DNA of 64,000 bases from Mycolicibacterium wolinskyi. Lineage in GTDB: Bacteria; Actinomycetota; Actinomycetes; Mycobacteriales; Mycobacteriaceae. Positions within the stretch are counted from its first letter, which is position 1. Every line of letters begins with the position of its first letter. Shown in pieces: positions 10,793 to 19,383 of this stretch. The stretch spans positions 310,001-374,000 of the forward strand of contig NZ_LQQA01000010.1 in NCBI RefSeq assembly GCF_002101965.1. Direction: 5' to 3'. The notes beneath the pieces are model-generated. The model made no database searches. It saw only the letters and a program-made list of their open reading frames with translations, and was not told where the DNA came from. A program made the position numbers and the translations under genes.

Positions 10793-12052
10793 GTGGGAAG
10801 GCCACGGTACGTGCCTGAGACGATCGAGCTCGAGTCCGCCACCCATTTCGCCATCACGGCGGCGTGGGTAGCCGCTGCCGTCGCCCTCGCATATGGGGTT
10901 GGCCTGACACTGTCGTGGGTGATGCAACGCCTCGGCAGGCGCAGCGCGGTCCTGCACGACATCGCGCAGCTGACGCGACGGCCGGTGCGCGCCACGCTCA
11001 TGGTCATCGCCGCAACGGTGGCGCTGCAACGGACTTCGGATGCGCAGGCGAGTTGGCGTGGCTGGCTCGACCACATCTTGGTCATCGCACTGATCGCGAC
11101 GATCACGTGGCTCGTCGCGAGTTTGGTCGTGGTCGCCGAGCGGCGCGCGATTGCCCGCTTCGCCGGCGGCGACACCGGCCTGACCGACGCCGATCGGCAC
11201 TGGCGCAAGATCCGCACTCAGGTGACAGTGCTGCGCCGGATCGTGATCGCGATCGTCGCCGTCCTCGGCGCCGCAGCGGCGTTGATGACGTTCCCGTCGT
11301 TCAGCGACATCGGCAAGACGCTGTTCGCATCGGCGGGCGTGCTGTCGGTTGTCGCCGGCCTGGCGGCACAGACGTCGCTGGGCGCCGCGTTCGCAGGCAT
11401 TCAGATCGCGTTCTCGGATGCGATTCGCGTGGGCGATGTCGTCGTCCTCGAAAAGGAGTGGGGCCGCATCGAGGAGATCACGCTGACGTACGTCGTCGTC
11501 CATCTCTGGGACGAGCGGCGCCTCGTGCTGCCGTGTACGTACTTCACCACCACGCCATTCCAGAACTGGACCCGCAACGCCACCGAACTGCTGGGCACGG
11601 CCGAACTCGACGTCGACTTCACGGTCCCGCTCGACGAGATGCGCGCAGAGCTCGACCGGCTGCTGCGTGCCAATCCGTTGTGGGATGAGCGGGTCGGCGT
11701 GCTCCAGGTGACCGACGCGGTCGGTGGCCTGGTCCGGGTGCGGATGTTGGTGAGCGCATCTAATGCGGGTGCGTTGTTCGACCTGCGCTGCGACGTCCGC
11801 GAGGGCATGGTCGAGTGGCTGCAACGGACCCATCCCGGCGCACTGCCGCGCCAACGGCTGGAAATTCCTCGTGAGCAGCCAGTCGAACCGCCAAGGCGCA
11901 CAACAACTGTCGGACGGCCCCAGGCCGATTCCGGACTGTTCACCGGCAATCCCGAGGCTGAGCGGCGGGGCCGGGCCTTCGACCAGTCCGAATCAGATGC
12001 GCCTGGCCGGACGGACCGCGAACTGGTGCGAGTTCCGTATGCTGACGAGTAA
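10793..12052 (+). CDS. MscS-family mechanosensitive channel protein
   Basis: A 419-residue membrane protein with N-terminal transmembrane segments (about residues 18-40, 62-80, 90-112 and 145-165), then the pore-lining and beta-domain region of MscS: GVLSVVAGLAAQTSLGAAFAGIQIAFSDAIRVGDVV followed by GRIEEITLTYVVVHLWDERRLVLP and TTPFQNWTRN. It should release solutes on membrane tension. The last 60 residues are hydrophilic, rich in Arg, Pro and Glu, and probably cytoplasmic. GTG at 10793 is the first in-frame start; GTG at 10811 (VPETIELES) is an alternative. Confidence 0.85.
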   Translation: MGRPRYVPETIELESATHFAITAAWVAAAVALAYGVGLTLSWVMQRLGRRSAVLHDIAQLTRRPVRATLMVIAATVALQRTSDAQASWRGWLDHILVIALIATITWLVASLVVVAERRAIARFAGGDTGLTDADRHWRKIRTQVTVLRRIVIAIVAVLGAAAALMTFPSFSDIGKTLFASAGVLSVVAGLAAQTSLGAAFAGIQIAFSDAIRVGDVVVLEKEWGRIEEITLTYVVVHLWDERRLVLPCTYFTTTPFQNWTRNATELLGTAELDVDFTVPLDEMRAELDRLLRANPLWDERVGVLQVTDAVGGLVRVRMLVSASNAGALFDLRCDVREGMVEWLQRTHPGALPRQRLEIPREQPVEPPRRTTTVGRPQADSGLFTGNPEAERRGRAFDQSESDAPGRTDRELVRVPYADE

Positions 12053-12214
12053 GTATCTGCGCACTTTATGCAGCTCAGCATAGGTAGTTGCGGTGTATTA
12101 ATTGTTGCCAGCGGCAGAACTTGACACGTCGCATCTGTCGCAGCGGTGGCGCGCGACATACCGTTTTTTGTGCGGACATCCTCTGCCGCGCGGTTTCACC
12201 GAAAGGCCGGAATC

Positions 12215-12655
12215 ATGGCCGAACACCAGAACAAAGCTGTGGCTCGGCGCGCTTGGGAGATATTCGCCTCCGGCGATCTCGACGCGCTCGACGATGTCGT
12301 CGCACCGGGAGCCGCCTTTCACGACACGCAAGATCCGTTCGGGAGCCAGCGCGGACCCGAGCACATGAGAAACCTCATCCAGATGTATCGAAATGCCTTC
12401 TCCAACATGCGCTTCGATGTCAAGCTGCAAATCTCCGAGGGCGATTACGTGTGCACACTGCTCGAAGCGCAAGGCGACAACACCGGCGAGCTCATGGGTC
12501 GGCCGGCCACCGGCAGGCACAGCAGGATTCAGATCACCCAGACCGACCGCATCGTCGACGGCAAGATCGAAGAATCGTGGGTCACCTGGGACACCCTTGG
12601 GATGTTGCAGCAATTGGGGCTCGTCCCGACGGGGCCGCAGGCGGCTCACACCTGA
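12215..12655 (+). CDS. SnoaL-like / ester cyclase family protein
   Basis: A 146-residue NTF2-fold protein of the SnoaL-like ester cyclase group, recognised from AVARRAWEIFASGDLDALDDVVAPGAAFHD, then FSNMRFDVKLQISEGDYVC and ATGRHSRIQITQTDRIVDGKIEESWVTWDTLGMLQQLG. This C-terminal pattern is typical of SnoaL-like proteins annotated widely in actinobacteria; the reaction is unknown. ATG at 12215 has a GAAAGG ribosome site about nine bases upstream; the open frame extends to 12146. Monocistronic, and convergent with the next gene. Confidence 0.78.
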   Translation: MAEHQNKAVARRAWEIFASGDLDALDDVVAPGAAFHDTQDPFGSQRGPEHMRNLIQMYRNAFSNMRFDVKLQISEGDYVCTLLEAQGDNTGELMGRPATGRHSRIQITQTDRIVDGKIEESWVTWDTLGMLQQLGLVPTGPQAAHT

Positions 12656-12673
12656 GTGACGCGACGCTGTCCG

Positions 12674-13249
12674 TCAACGCCCAGCGGCTGATTCACGCAG
12701 GCGGTCGAACGCGCGCGCTCTCGGCGCGGGATGACGCAGATAGTTGCGGATCTGCGCCGAGCAGCTTTCGACGGAGTCGGTGCTGGTGTCCACCTCGACG
12801 TCATAGATCCGGTGGGCGTGGACGGTCGCGATCTGACCGATCGCGGTTCCCAACGATCGGTCGCGTCTGCGACCTTCGCGCTCATGTGCGTCGGCGACTG
12901 CGCAGTGCACGCCGACGAATACGACATCGATACCGGCCATGACCTTCAGCAGATCACGCAATCGCCAAGGTTCGCTGAGGACGTGGTCCATCACGATGTC
13001 GTTGCCGGCCCGCGCCATCCCGGCGACCGCGCGGTGAAATCCGGCGCGAGTGCGGCGCAGCACCTCTCGCAGATCAGCGGGGCTGCATTCGTGTGTGCGC
13101 TGCTCGGCGCGCATCGCGCCGAACATGTCCACGGCCATGTGGAACCACGGGCTCTCGAAGTCGGCCAGTAGTTGGCGAGCGATTGTCGACTTCCCAGAAC
13201 TGGACACCCCGTTGAGAAGCACCACCTGGCCGGGAGACGTGAAGCTCAT
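12674..13249 (-). CDS. Chloramphenicol phosphotransferase-like P-loop protein
   Basis: A 191-residue P-loop phosphotransferase resembling the CPT family. The Walker A motif is LLNGVSSSGKSTIARQLL (about residues 12-29) and a conserved Asp follows in FHMAVDMFG, where CPT places its catalytic base. The rest (HAEREGRRRDRSLG-like basic segment, IYDVEVDT) fits family members of 180-200 residues. Many such genes in soil actinobacteria are not shown to confer resistance, so the physiological substrate is unknown. Start ATG at 13249. Confidence 0.75.
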   Translation of the reverse strand: MSFTSPGQVVLLNGVSSSGKSTIARQLLADFESPWFHMAVDMFGAMRAEQRTHECSPADLREVLRRTRAGFHRAVAGMARAGNDIVMDHVLSEPWRLRDLLKVMAGIDVVFVGVHCAVADAHEREGRRRDRSLGTAIGQIATVHAHRIYDVEVDTSTDSVESCSAQIRNYLRHPAPRARAFDRLRESAAGR

Positions 13250-13281
13250 ACTCCGATTCTGCCCAATGGATTCTTCTTAAC

Positions 13282-13310
13282 TTGACCTTATTTTTGTCTT
13301 ATTTTTCTTA
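13282..13310 (+). promoter_or_regulatory. AT-rich promoter region with 11-base-phased repeat
   Basis: TTGACC at 13282-13287 resembles a -35 element. CTTATTTTT occurs at 13287-13295 and again at 13298-13306, exactly 11 bases apart, about one helical turn, in an otherwise GC-rich surrounding. This lies 40-70 bases before the FAD monooxygenase start. Promoter or regulator binding is inferred. Confidence 0.35.
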
Positions 13311-13349
13311 AACTCGAGGTACGGTGTCGGTACGACGCCGAGGGGGAAC

Positions 13350-14798
13350 ATGAGCATCGTTGGCGAACACGCAGTAGTCGTAGGTGCCGGAATGGCAGGC
13401 CTGCTCACGGTCGGAGCCGCCTCGCAGTTCTTCCGATCGGTTACCGTCGTCGAGCGAGATCCGTTGCCGGACAACGCGGTAGTACGCAAGGGCGTGCCAC
13501 AGGGTCGACACCTGCACAGCTTTCTCAGCCGCGGACCCCAAGTGCTCGAGGAGTTCTTCCCGGGCCTGCTCGATGAACTTGGCGCCGCGGGAGCGGTCGT
13601 GGTCGACGACGACATCCTGTCGCACATCTATGCCCGCATCGGTCGGCATGAGTTCAACCAGTCGGGCCGGCTCGCCGATCCGGCGGCATTGCGGTTGTAC
13701 CTCGGCAGTCGGCCGTTCATCGAACTGCATGTTCGCCGGCGCGCTCAGGCGCTCGACAATGTCAGGTTCCTGGACGGCTACGACATGCTCGAGCCGGTCG
13801 TCACAGCGGATGCTGCGGTATCGGGCGTGCGCGTACTCAACCGCACCAGCGGCACCGAGTCGGTACTGCACTGCGATCTGTTGATCGACGCCAGAGGGCG
13901 CACCGCGCGACTGCCCGCATTTCTCGACGACCACGGTTACGGCCCGCCTCCCGAGGAGACCTGCGTGTCGGAGTGGGCCTATTCGAGTCAGTTGATGACA
14001 CTGCCGCAGCCCGGGTTCGCCGAGCGGTTGCTCATGGCCAACAATGGCGATCACAAGCCACGAGTGTTGCTGGTGGCCTACGAGCACGGCCGATGGATGC
14101 TGGCGGTCGGAAGGTCAGGCCGGTTCGGCGCGCCACCATCGGATTTCGCAGGCATGCTCGCGTCGGTCGCGGATGCCTTCCCCGCGCGGATCGCAGCCGG
14201 GCTGCGCGGTGCACAACCCGTCGGCGACGTGGCGGTGTTCCGCAAGACGGACTCGGTGTGGCGGCGCTTCGACCTGATGCCCCGGTTCCCTGCGGGTTAT
14301 CTGGTGATCGGTGACGCGTTGTGCAGCCTCAATCCGCTATATGGGCAGGGAATGACGATGGCCGCGCTCGAAGCCCTCGCGCTGCGCGACTGCCTGCAGG
14401 CCGGCCCAAATGATCTGTGGCGACGCTTCTTCGCCCGGGCAGCCGAACACATCGGCCCAACCTGGGCACGGAACGTCGCCAACGACCGCGTCCCGCCACC
14501 GGCCACGGAGCGCCCGAAACTCGGCGAGCGTCTTCAGAAATGGTTTGTCGCCTCCGCGCTCATCGCCGCCCGTTCTGACGCCCGGGTCGCGGAGCAATTG
14601 CTTCGCGTCAACAACCTCGTCGACCCGCCGACCAAGCTGCGGGATCCCTTGCTCGTCCTTCGCATCCTCTCCGGCCGGGTACGCAACCGTCCACACGCGC
14701 GCCCATTCGCCTGCGCTCGCCCAATCTCGGGCGCGCAAGCATGCTTCAGGCGCATTCGGGTCCGTCGAAGTACCGCTCCGGATGGTGGCATTCGTTGA
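13350..14798 (+). CDS. FAD-dependent monooxygenase-like oxidoreductase
   Basis: A 482-residue flavoprotein. The N-terminal Rossmann motif is AVVVGAGMAGLLTVGAAS (about residues 8-25), an Arg-rich VRKGVPQGRHLHSFLSRG segment follows, and a second FAD motif is GYLVIGDALCSLNPLYGQGMTMA. This pattern is shared with squalene-monooxygenase/geranylgeranyl-reductase-like proteins of mycobacteria; the substrate is unknown. ATG at 13350 is preceded by GAGGGGG. The final 35 residues (from about RNRPHARPF) are Arg/Cys-rich and unlike the rest, and the last 53 bases overlap the convergent 13E12 gene, so the original 3' end may have been replaced. Confidence 0.8.
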   Translation: MSIVGEHAVVVGAGMAGLLTVGAASQFFRSVTVVERDPLPDNAVVRKGVPQGRHLHSFLSRGPQVLEEFFPGLLDELGAAGAVVVDDDILSHIYARIGRHEFNQSGRLADPAALRLYLGSRPFIELHVRRRAQALDNVRFLDGYDMLEPVVTADAAVSGVRVLNRTSGTESVLHCDLLIDARGRTARLPAFLDDHGYGPPPEETCVSEWAYSSQLMTLPQPGFAERLLMANNGDHKPRVLLVAYEHGRWMLAVGRSGRFGAPPSDFAGMLASVADAFPARIAAGLRGAQPVGDVAVFRKTDSVWRRFDLMPRFPAGYLVIGDALCSLNPLYGQGMTMAALEALALRDCLQAGPNDLWRRFFARAAEHIGPTWARNVANDRVPPPATERPKLGERLQKWFVASALIAARSDARVAEQLLRVNNLVDPPTKLRDPLLVLRILSGRVRNRPHARPFACARPISGAQACFRRIRVRRSTAPDGGIR

Positions 14799-16131
14799 CC
14801 CGCGCCTGGCCGGTGTCCAGCTGAGGCGGTGGAATCCATTCCGTGCGGCCATCTTTGCGTATTCGCGTTTTCCACCCCTTGTTGGTGAGCAGTCGATGAT
14901 CGGGCTTGCACGCCAAGGTCAGCTCGTCCACGTTGATATGGCCCCCGGCGATCCAGTCCTTGTCGCGGTGGTGAACCTCGCACCAGTACGGCGGCGCCGT
15001 GCATCCCGGCCGCGTGCAGCCGCGGTCGCTGGCGTACAACACAATCCGTTGGCCCGGTGAGGCGACGCGTTTGGTGCGGCCGAGGTACATCGGGACCTCG
15101 GTGTGCGATTCATAGACGCACAGATAGTGGTGGGCGTGGCTGGCCAGCCGTATGACGTCGGCCATCGGGAGCATGCTGCCGCCGCCGGTGACAGCCCAGC
15201 CCTCCCCCGACTCGATCTCGGCGAGTGTGGTGGTGACGACGACCGTGCACGGCAACCCGTTGTGTTGCCCCAACTCACCGGAAGCCAACATGGCGCGGCC
15301 GACCGCCTTGAACGCATCGTGGTTACGTTGGATCTGGGTACGGCTGTCCCGTTCGACGGCCTCTTTGTCGGGTTCGCCGTCGACACAAGCAGTTTCATCG
15401 TCGGGATTACACATGCCGGGCGCGGCCCATTTGGCTGAGATCGCGTCCCACACGGCCCGGGCCTCCGGGTCGAGCAGGCCCTTGACCTCGCTCATGCCGT
15501 CGGGATCCTGCTTGCCGACGTACAGGTAACGACGCCGGGCCCGGTCCGCATCAGACGGCGGTTTTCCGTCCGGGTCGATCGTCATCAGCATCCGGTCGGT
15601 GGCCTGACGCAACTCGTCGGGCGACAGTCTCGGAGCGGACCGAGCGAGGATCGTCTCGGCCTTGGCCCGGTCATCGGCGCCGACCCATCCCGGCAAGCTC
15701 GCGAAGAACTTACGAATCACCCGGACGTGTTCGGTGCCGACCTCACCGCGCAACTGCGCGGCCGCCGTCTTGGGCAGCTTCGGTTGCAGCGATTCGCCAT
15801 TCACTGCCCATCGCGGCCCAAGGTCAGCGGCATCGGCGATCCGCCTGCCAGCTTCGGCGCGGCTGATACGCAGGCAGTTCACCAACACATCCCGCATCGA
15901 ATGGCCGCCCATGGCTTGAGGTGTCACCTCGGCGGTCATACGGGCAATGATCACGTTGTCCACCGCGCCGTGCGCGCGTTGAATCCGTTCACGAAGCATC
16001 GCCACCCGCATCAGGTCGGGCAACGTCAGTGTGTCGTGGGATGCCGCGGCGATGAGGGCACCGGTCTCTTCGAAGACTTGATAGAGCGCGAGCAGCGTTT
16101 CGCGATCCATTCGCTCGGCGGTCGCGCTCAT
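14746..16131 (-). CDS. 13E12 repeat family protein with HNH nuclease domain (DUF222)
   Basis: A 461-residue member of the mycobacterial REP13E12 family. The N-terminal two thirds are the DUF222 region (RISRAEAGRRIADAADL, ARSAPRLSPDELRQA, KGLLDPEARAVWDAI). The C terminus is an HNH nuclease: CTRPGC, then CEVHHRDKDWIAGGHINVDE and LACKPDHRLL, giving the paired cysteines, the HH and the Asn/His of the fold. These genes are repetitive and mobile-like; a REP13E12 element is the phiRv1 integration target in M. tuberculosis. ATG at 16131 is chosen over an upstream TTG because an SOS-like box ends three bases before it. The 3' end overlaps the FAD gene by 53 bases. Confidence 0.85.
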   Translation of the reverse strand: MSATAERMDRETLLALYQVFEETGALIAAASHDTLTLPDLMRVAMLRERIQRAHGAVDNVIIARMTAEVTPQAMGGHSMRDVLVNCLRISRAEAGRRIADAADLGPRWAVNGESLQPKLPKTAAAQLRGEVGTEHVRVIRKFFASLPGWVGADDRAKAETILARSAPRLSPDELRQATDRMLMTIDPDGKPPSDADRARRRYLYVGKQDPDGMSEVKGLLDPEARAVWDAISAKWAAPGMCNPDDETACVDGEPDKEAVERDSRTQIQRNHDAFKAVGRAMLASGELGQHNGLPCTVVVTTTLAEIESGEGWAVTGGGSMLPMADVIRLASHAHHYLCVYESHTEVPMYLGRTKRVASPGQRIVLYASDRGCTRPGCTAPPYWCEVHHRDKDWIAGGHINVDELTLACKPDHRLLTNKGWKTRIRKDGRTEWIPPPQLDTGQARVNECHHPERYFDGPECA

Positions 16132-16591
16132 GATTCGAACATTAGTGCGAAGGACCGACAAGTCGGCGTGCGTTCACGGCCCGCGTTGTGACAGCTGTAC
16201 ATGAAGTTAATCCGCGCAACCAAAGTGGCCAGAGTTTTTTGAATCGACAATCGCGCGCGGTTCGCGACGCACCAAGATCATGCGAATCTCGCAACGAACT
16301 TGGCAGAGACTGCCACTATCGCCTCGCGCGCTTGGCGCGCCGGCCAGAACTCCGGACGCGATTGACGCACACTCGGGGTCACCGCGAGATCGCCCAGGCG
16401 AGTTCAGAAATCGCGCACCCGCGGACGCAGTATCTCGCGTATCCGCGTGCCGACATCCGTGCTTCCTCAGGCCGAACTGCACAGATTGACGCCACGGAAA
16501 GTTTTCTCCGCAAACCTGAGATTTCGCTGAGTACGAATTGCTACCGTGTGCAAGCACTGTTGGCCAGCTCATACCGAAGGCGGCGCGCTTA
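16132..16591. other. 460-base intergenic region, lower GC
   Basis: Between the 13E12 start and the exported PE-PPE-domain protein. It contains the SOS-like box at 16135-16150 and must hold the promoter of the downstream gene. Short open frames here (for example one of 134 codons at 16188-16592) lack family features and a ribosome site and are not called. Confidence 0.5.
16135..16150. promoter_or_regulatory. LexA (SOS) box-like site upstream of 13E12 gene
   Basis: TCGAAC-ATTA-GTGCGA differs by one base from the mycobacterial SOS consensus TCGAACNNNNGTTCGA. It lies immediately upstream of the 13E12 start. Several M. tuberculosis 13E12 genes are known LexA/RecA targets, so regulation by DNA damage is likely here. 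Confidence 0.65.
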
Positions 16592-18793
16592 ATGTCCAAG
16601 CCAACCCCTCCCCGTCTCCAGAAAGCCAAAGCAGCCGCAGTCACCGCTGCCGTCGTCGCGACGACCGCTGCGCTCACTGCCGGGGCCGCTTCACAGGCGC
16701 CCGAGGCTTACTTGGCCCACAAGCGGACGGTCGAGGCCGAGGTTGCGTTGGCGGCGTTGCCCGCAGTGCCTGGCCTCGACGACCTGCTGAACGTGCCCGA
16801 CCTCGTCGGCATCTACGGTGTGGGGCCGGTGTTTTGGGCCGCTCAGCTGTTGGGCCTCACCCCGACGGATGTCATCCAGGCCGCGGCCGGCGTACTCGGC
16901 GGCAGCGAAGTCGCCGGTGCGGTAACCGGCCTCCTGGAACTGCTCGACGCGATCTCGCCTGTCGAGGCGGGCATCAAAGGTCCGCTGCCAAGCGATGTGT
17001 ACAACGCCGTCAACGGCCTCGAGTACACGCTGGACGGCGTCACCGAGATCCTCGGGGAACCGATCCAAGCGATTCCGATCGTCGGCGACCTCATCTGGAG
17101 TGCGATAGATGGTCTCGTTGCCGAGATCATCAACGAGGCACCCATCCTCAACCAGCGCCGTGCGATCATCTTTTCGGAAAGCCTTGGTGGACTGACCACA
17201 TCGCTCGCGTACCGCGACATGATCAAAGCGGTGCAATCGAACGACCCGAACTGGGGCGAGGGTGTCACGGGTCAGTGGCTGATCTTCTTCAACAATCCGA
17301 GCCGTCCCGGCGGCGGTCTCTTCGCGTTGGCCACCCCGATTACCAACTTGTTCGGGTTGAACCTCTCGACACCACCGGCAGGTAGCTACACCAACGAGGA
17401 CGCCGACGGCGACATCACCAAGGTCCTCAACACCTCGATCCTCGACATCAGCTGGGCCTACAACATCCTGTCGGATGCACCGACGACGCTGAATCCGTTG
17501 GCGTGGGCCAACGCAGCAACCGGCGCAGTGTTCCTGACATACCTGATCCCGAGCGAGGGCAACAACATCGCGAGCCATGTGCTGCCGCAAGCAGTGGCCG
17601 GGATCCTCGACGGGCTGAAAGTCATGGTCGACATCACCGGCGGGCAGGGACTGGAGATGGTGCCGGGCTGGAACGAGATCGTGAATGTCATCGACGATCT
17701 CGACATCCTCGACCTTGGACTGGATGAAGCGTTGGAAGCGGTCGCCAACGCCACCAAGTTCCCCGGCACCGCAACGTACATCACTTACGACTCAGGCAAT
17801 CTGCCGTTGCTCGAGCCGTTCCGGATGGTGCCACGGCTCGTCAGCCTGCTCCCTGGCGTCGACATTCCCACGCCGATCACCGACAGCTTCGAAGAAGCAC
17901 TGCGGATGATGGTCAACATGGGCTACCAGGATGTCGACCCGGTGACGCTCGAACGGGGCTTCGACATGGCGGGTGAACAAGCGTATTTCTATGATTCGCC
18001 GCTCACCCCGACGCAGAAGCTCGCGGCGAGGCAGACGATCTTCAACGCGCTGATCGACGGTATCCAGGAGAATGCGCTGGACCCGCAGAAGTGGACCCCG
18101 ACGATCCCCGGCATAGACCTGTCGCCGGTCTTCGAGAACCCGCTCACCGAGACTGCGGCAGCGGCGCTTTCGGCCGCGCTGGAAGCTATGCAAGACGCGG
18201 CCAACCCGATGTTCGACGCCGTCGAGACCGGGCTGGCACCGGTCACCGGTGTGCTCGACCAGGTCGACGCGCAGGTCACCGCGGCCCTCGACAATGTGTT
18301 CAAGGTCAACGAGCCGGCGCCTGGCGGACCGGCAAGCCCGCTGTCGGCCACTTCCGTTCCGTCCGACGACAACACGCTGCGCACCCTCAACGTGTCGGCC
18401 GAGGACGTCGGCCCCGTGGTCGAGAAGGTCGACGAGAAAACCGATGAGACAACTGAAGCGCCAACTGAAGACACGAAGGTGACACCGACCAAGGGCGCTG
18501 TGAAAGACCTTGATGCCGAGACGGATTCGCTGAAGGAGCGCGAGCCGCTGAAGGGCTTGAAGAAGATCACGGAGTCGTTCAAGGCATCACCCGGCAAGCA
18601 CGCCGCCGACGCGGGCGATCCGGTCAAGAAGTCGGTGCAAGAGACGGTGGACAAAGTGAAGGACACCGTCGACAAGGTGGAGCAGGCTGGCAAGGACGTG
18701 GTGAAGAAGGTCGAGAAGGCGGCCAACGATGCCAAGGATTCGGTGTCGAAGAAGCCGGCCAAGGAGACCTCGAAGGACAAGGCAGCGGCCTAG
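16592..18793 (+). CDS. Exported protein with PE-PPE-like hydrolase domain and Lys-rich repeat tail
   Basis: A 733-residue protein. A signal-like hydrophobic stretch (AAAVTAAVVATTAALTAGAAS, about 14-34) follows a short basic start. Residues ~55-470 resemble the PE-PPE alpha/beta-hydrolase domain: AIIFSESLGG (candidate nucleophile Ser197 in S-x-S-x-G), then WLIFFNNPSRPGGGLFA, matching the family motif for IGNPNRPNGG. The C-terminal ~120 residues are charged and end in 11-residue repeats (VQETVDKVKDT, VDKVEQAGKDV, VKKVEKAANDA; about 682-714) and a Lys/Ala tail. No PE or PPE domain is present. ATG at 16592 has a GAAGGCGG ribosome site. Probably envelope-bound; substrate unknown. Confidence 0.7.
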   Translation: MSKPTPPRLQKAKAAAVTAAVVATTAALTAGAASQAPEAYLAHKRTVEAEVALAALPAVPGLDDLLNVPDLVGIYGVGPVFWAAQLLGLTPTDVIQAAAGVLGGSEVAGAVTGLLELLDAISPVEAGIKGPLPSDVYNAVNGLEYTLDGVTEILGEPIQAIPIVGDLIWSAIDGLVAEIINEAPILNQRRAIIFSESLGGLTTSLAYRDMIKAVQSNDPNWGEGVTGQWLIFFNNPSRPGGGLFALATPITNLFGLNLSTPPAGSYTNEDADGDITKVLNTSILDISWAYNILSDAPTTLNPLAWANAATGAVFLTYLIPSEGNNIASHVLPQAVAGILDGLKVMVDITGGQGLEMVPGWNEIVNVIDDLDILDLGLDEALEAVANATKFPGTATYITYDSGNLPLLEPFRMVPRLVSLLPGVDIPTPITDSFEEALRMMVNMGYQDVDPVTLERGFDMAGEQAYFYDSPLTPTQKLAARQTIFNALIDGIQENALDPQKWTPTIPGIDLSPVFENPLTETAAAALSAALEAMQDAANPMFDAVETGLAPVTGVLDQVDAQVTAALDNVFKVNEPAPGGPASPLSATSVPSDDNTLRTLNVSAEDVGPVVEKVDEKTDETTEAPTEDTKVTPTKGAVKDLDAETDSLKEREPLKGLKKITESFKASPGKHAADAGDPVKKSVQETVDKVKDTVDKVEQAGKDVVKKVEKAANDAKDSVSKKPAKETSKDKAAA

Positions 18794-18854
18794 CCGTAAA
18801 GATTCCGTCTGAATCGAGAAGACCCGCACCCACGTTCCCGCCGGGCCGTGGACG

Positions 18855-19325
18855 ATGAGTCGCATGAGCGAACGCCGGTGGCAACGCGGAATCTGGTTGG
18901 CGATCGCACTCGTCACGGTGGTGATCCCGGGCTGCGACAGCCCCGCGCCAGAGACTCCGTCCACGTCCGCGAATCAACAGTGCCCCGGCGCCGGATTCAC
19001 CGTCGAGCAGTTCATCGGCGACTGGCAGGAGCAGGACAGTCCCACCACGATCTCGCTGGGCGCGCACGGCGCGCTGAAGTCCGACGCCGACGGCGTAATC
19101 GACTTCGGCACTTGGCGTTTCACTCGCTGGGACGAGACACCGGCAAAGGACCGCCAACCCGAGTCCGCCGCCGACACGTGCGTGCTGTGGTTGCAGTGGA
19201 CCGACGGCGCAGGCGATCGCGATTTCGTCTACGTACCGCTCAAGGTCGCCAAGGACAGGCTGGAACTGAGCTACGTCGGCCGCGGCAACACACTCGTGTG
19301 GTTGCGCTCGCCGGTCAGCCAGTGA
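18855..19325 (+). CDS. Putative lipoprotein
   Basis: A 156-residue protein with a lipoprotein signal: basic start, hydrophobic GIWLAIALVTVVIPG and a lipobox ending in Cys (VIPGC, Cys about residue 27). After lipidation it would be on the outer face of the membrane. The mature part has TVEQFIGDWQEQDSPTTISLGAHGALKSDADG and a WRFTRW segment, and no family I can name. ATG at 18855 or 18864 could start it. Proline in the -2 lipobox position is unusual. Confidence 0.65.
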   Translation: MSRMSERRWQRGIWLAIALVTVVIPGCDSPAPETPSTSANQQCPGAGFTVEQFIGDWQEQDSPTTISLGAHGALKSDADGVIDFGTWRFTRWDETPAKDRQPESAADTCVLWLQWTDGAGDRDFVYVPLKVAKDRLELSYVGRGNTLVWLRSPVSQ

Positions 19326-19383
19326 TCGGCTGACCACCCGAAGTACCTGACAGCATCGGTGATGCATCGGTAGCGTGGCGCAC

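Noticed and set aside
10562..11854. 430-codon minus-strand open frame
   Set aside because: Antisense to the MscS-family gene; composition His/Arg/Gln-rich as in shadow frames.
16188..16592. 134-codon plus-strand open frame before the exported PE-PPE-like gene
   Set aside because: No ribosome site, no family motif, and it covers the probable promoter region.
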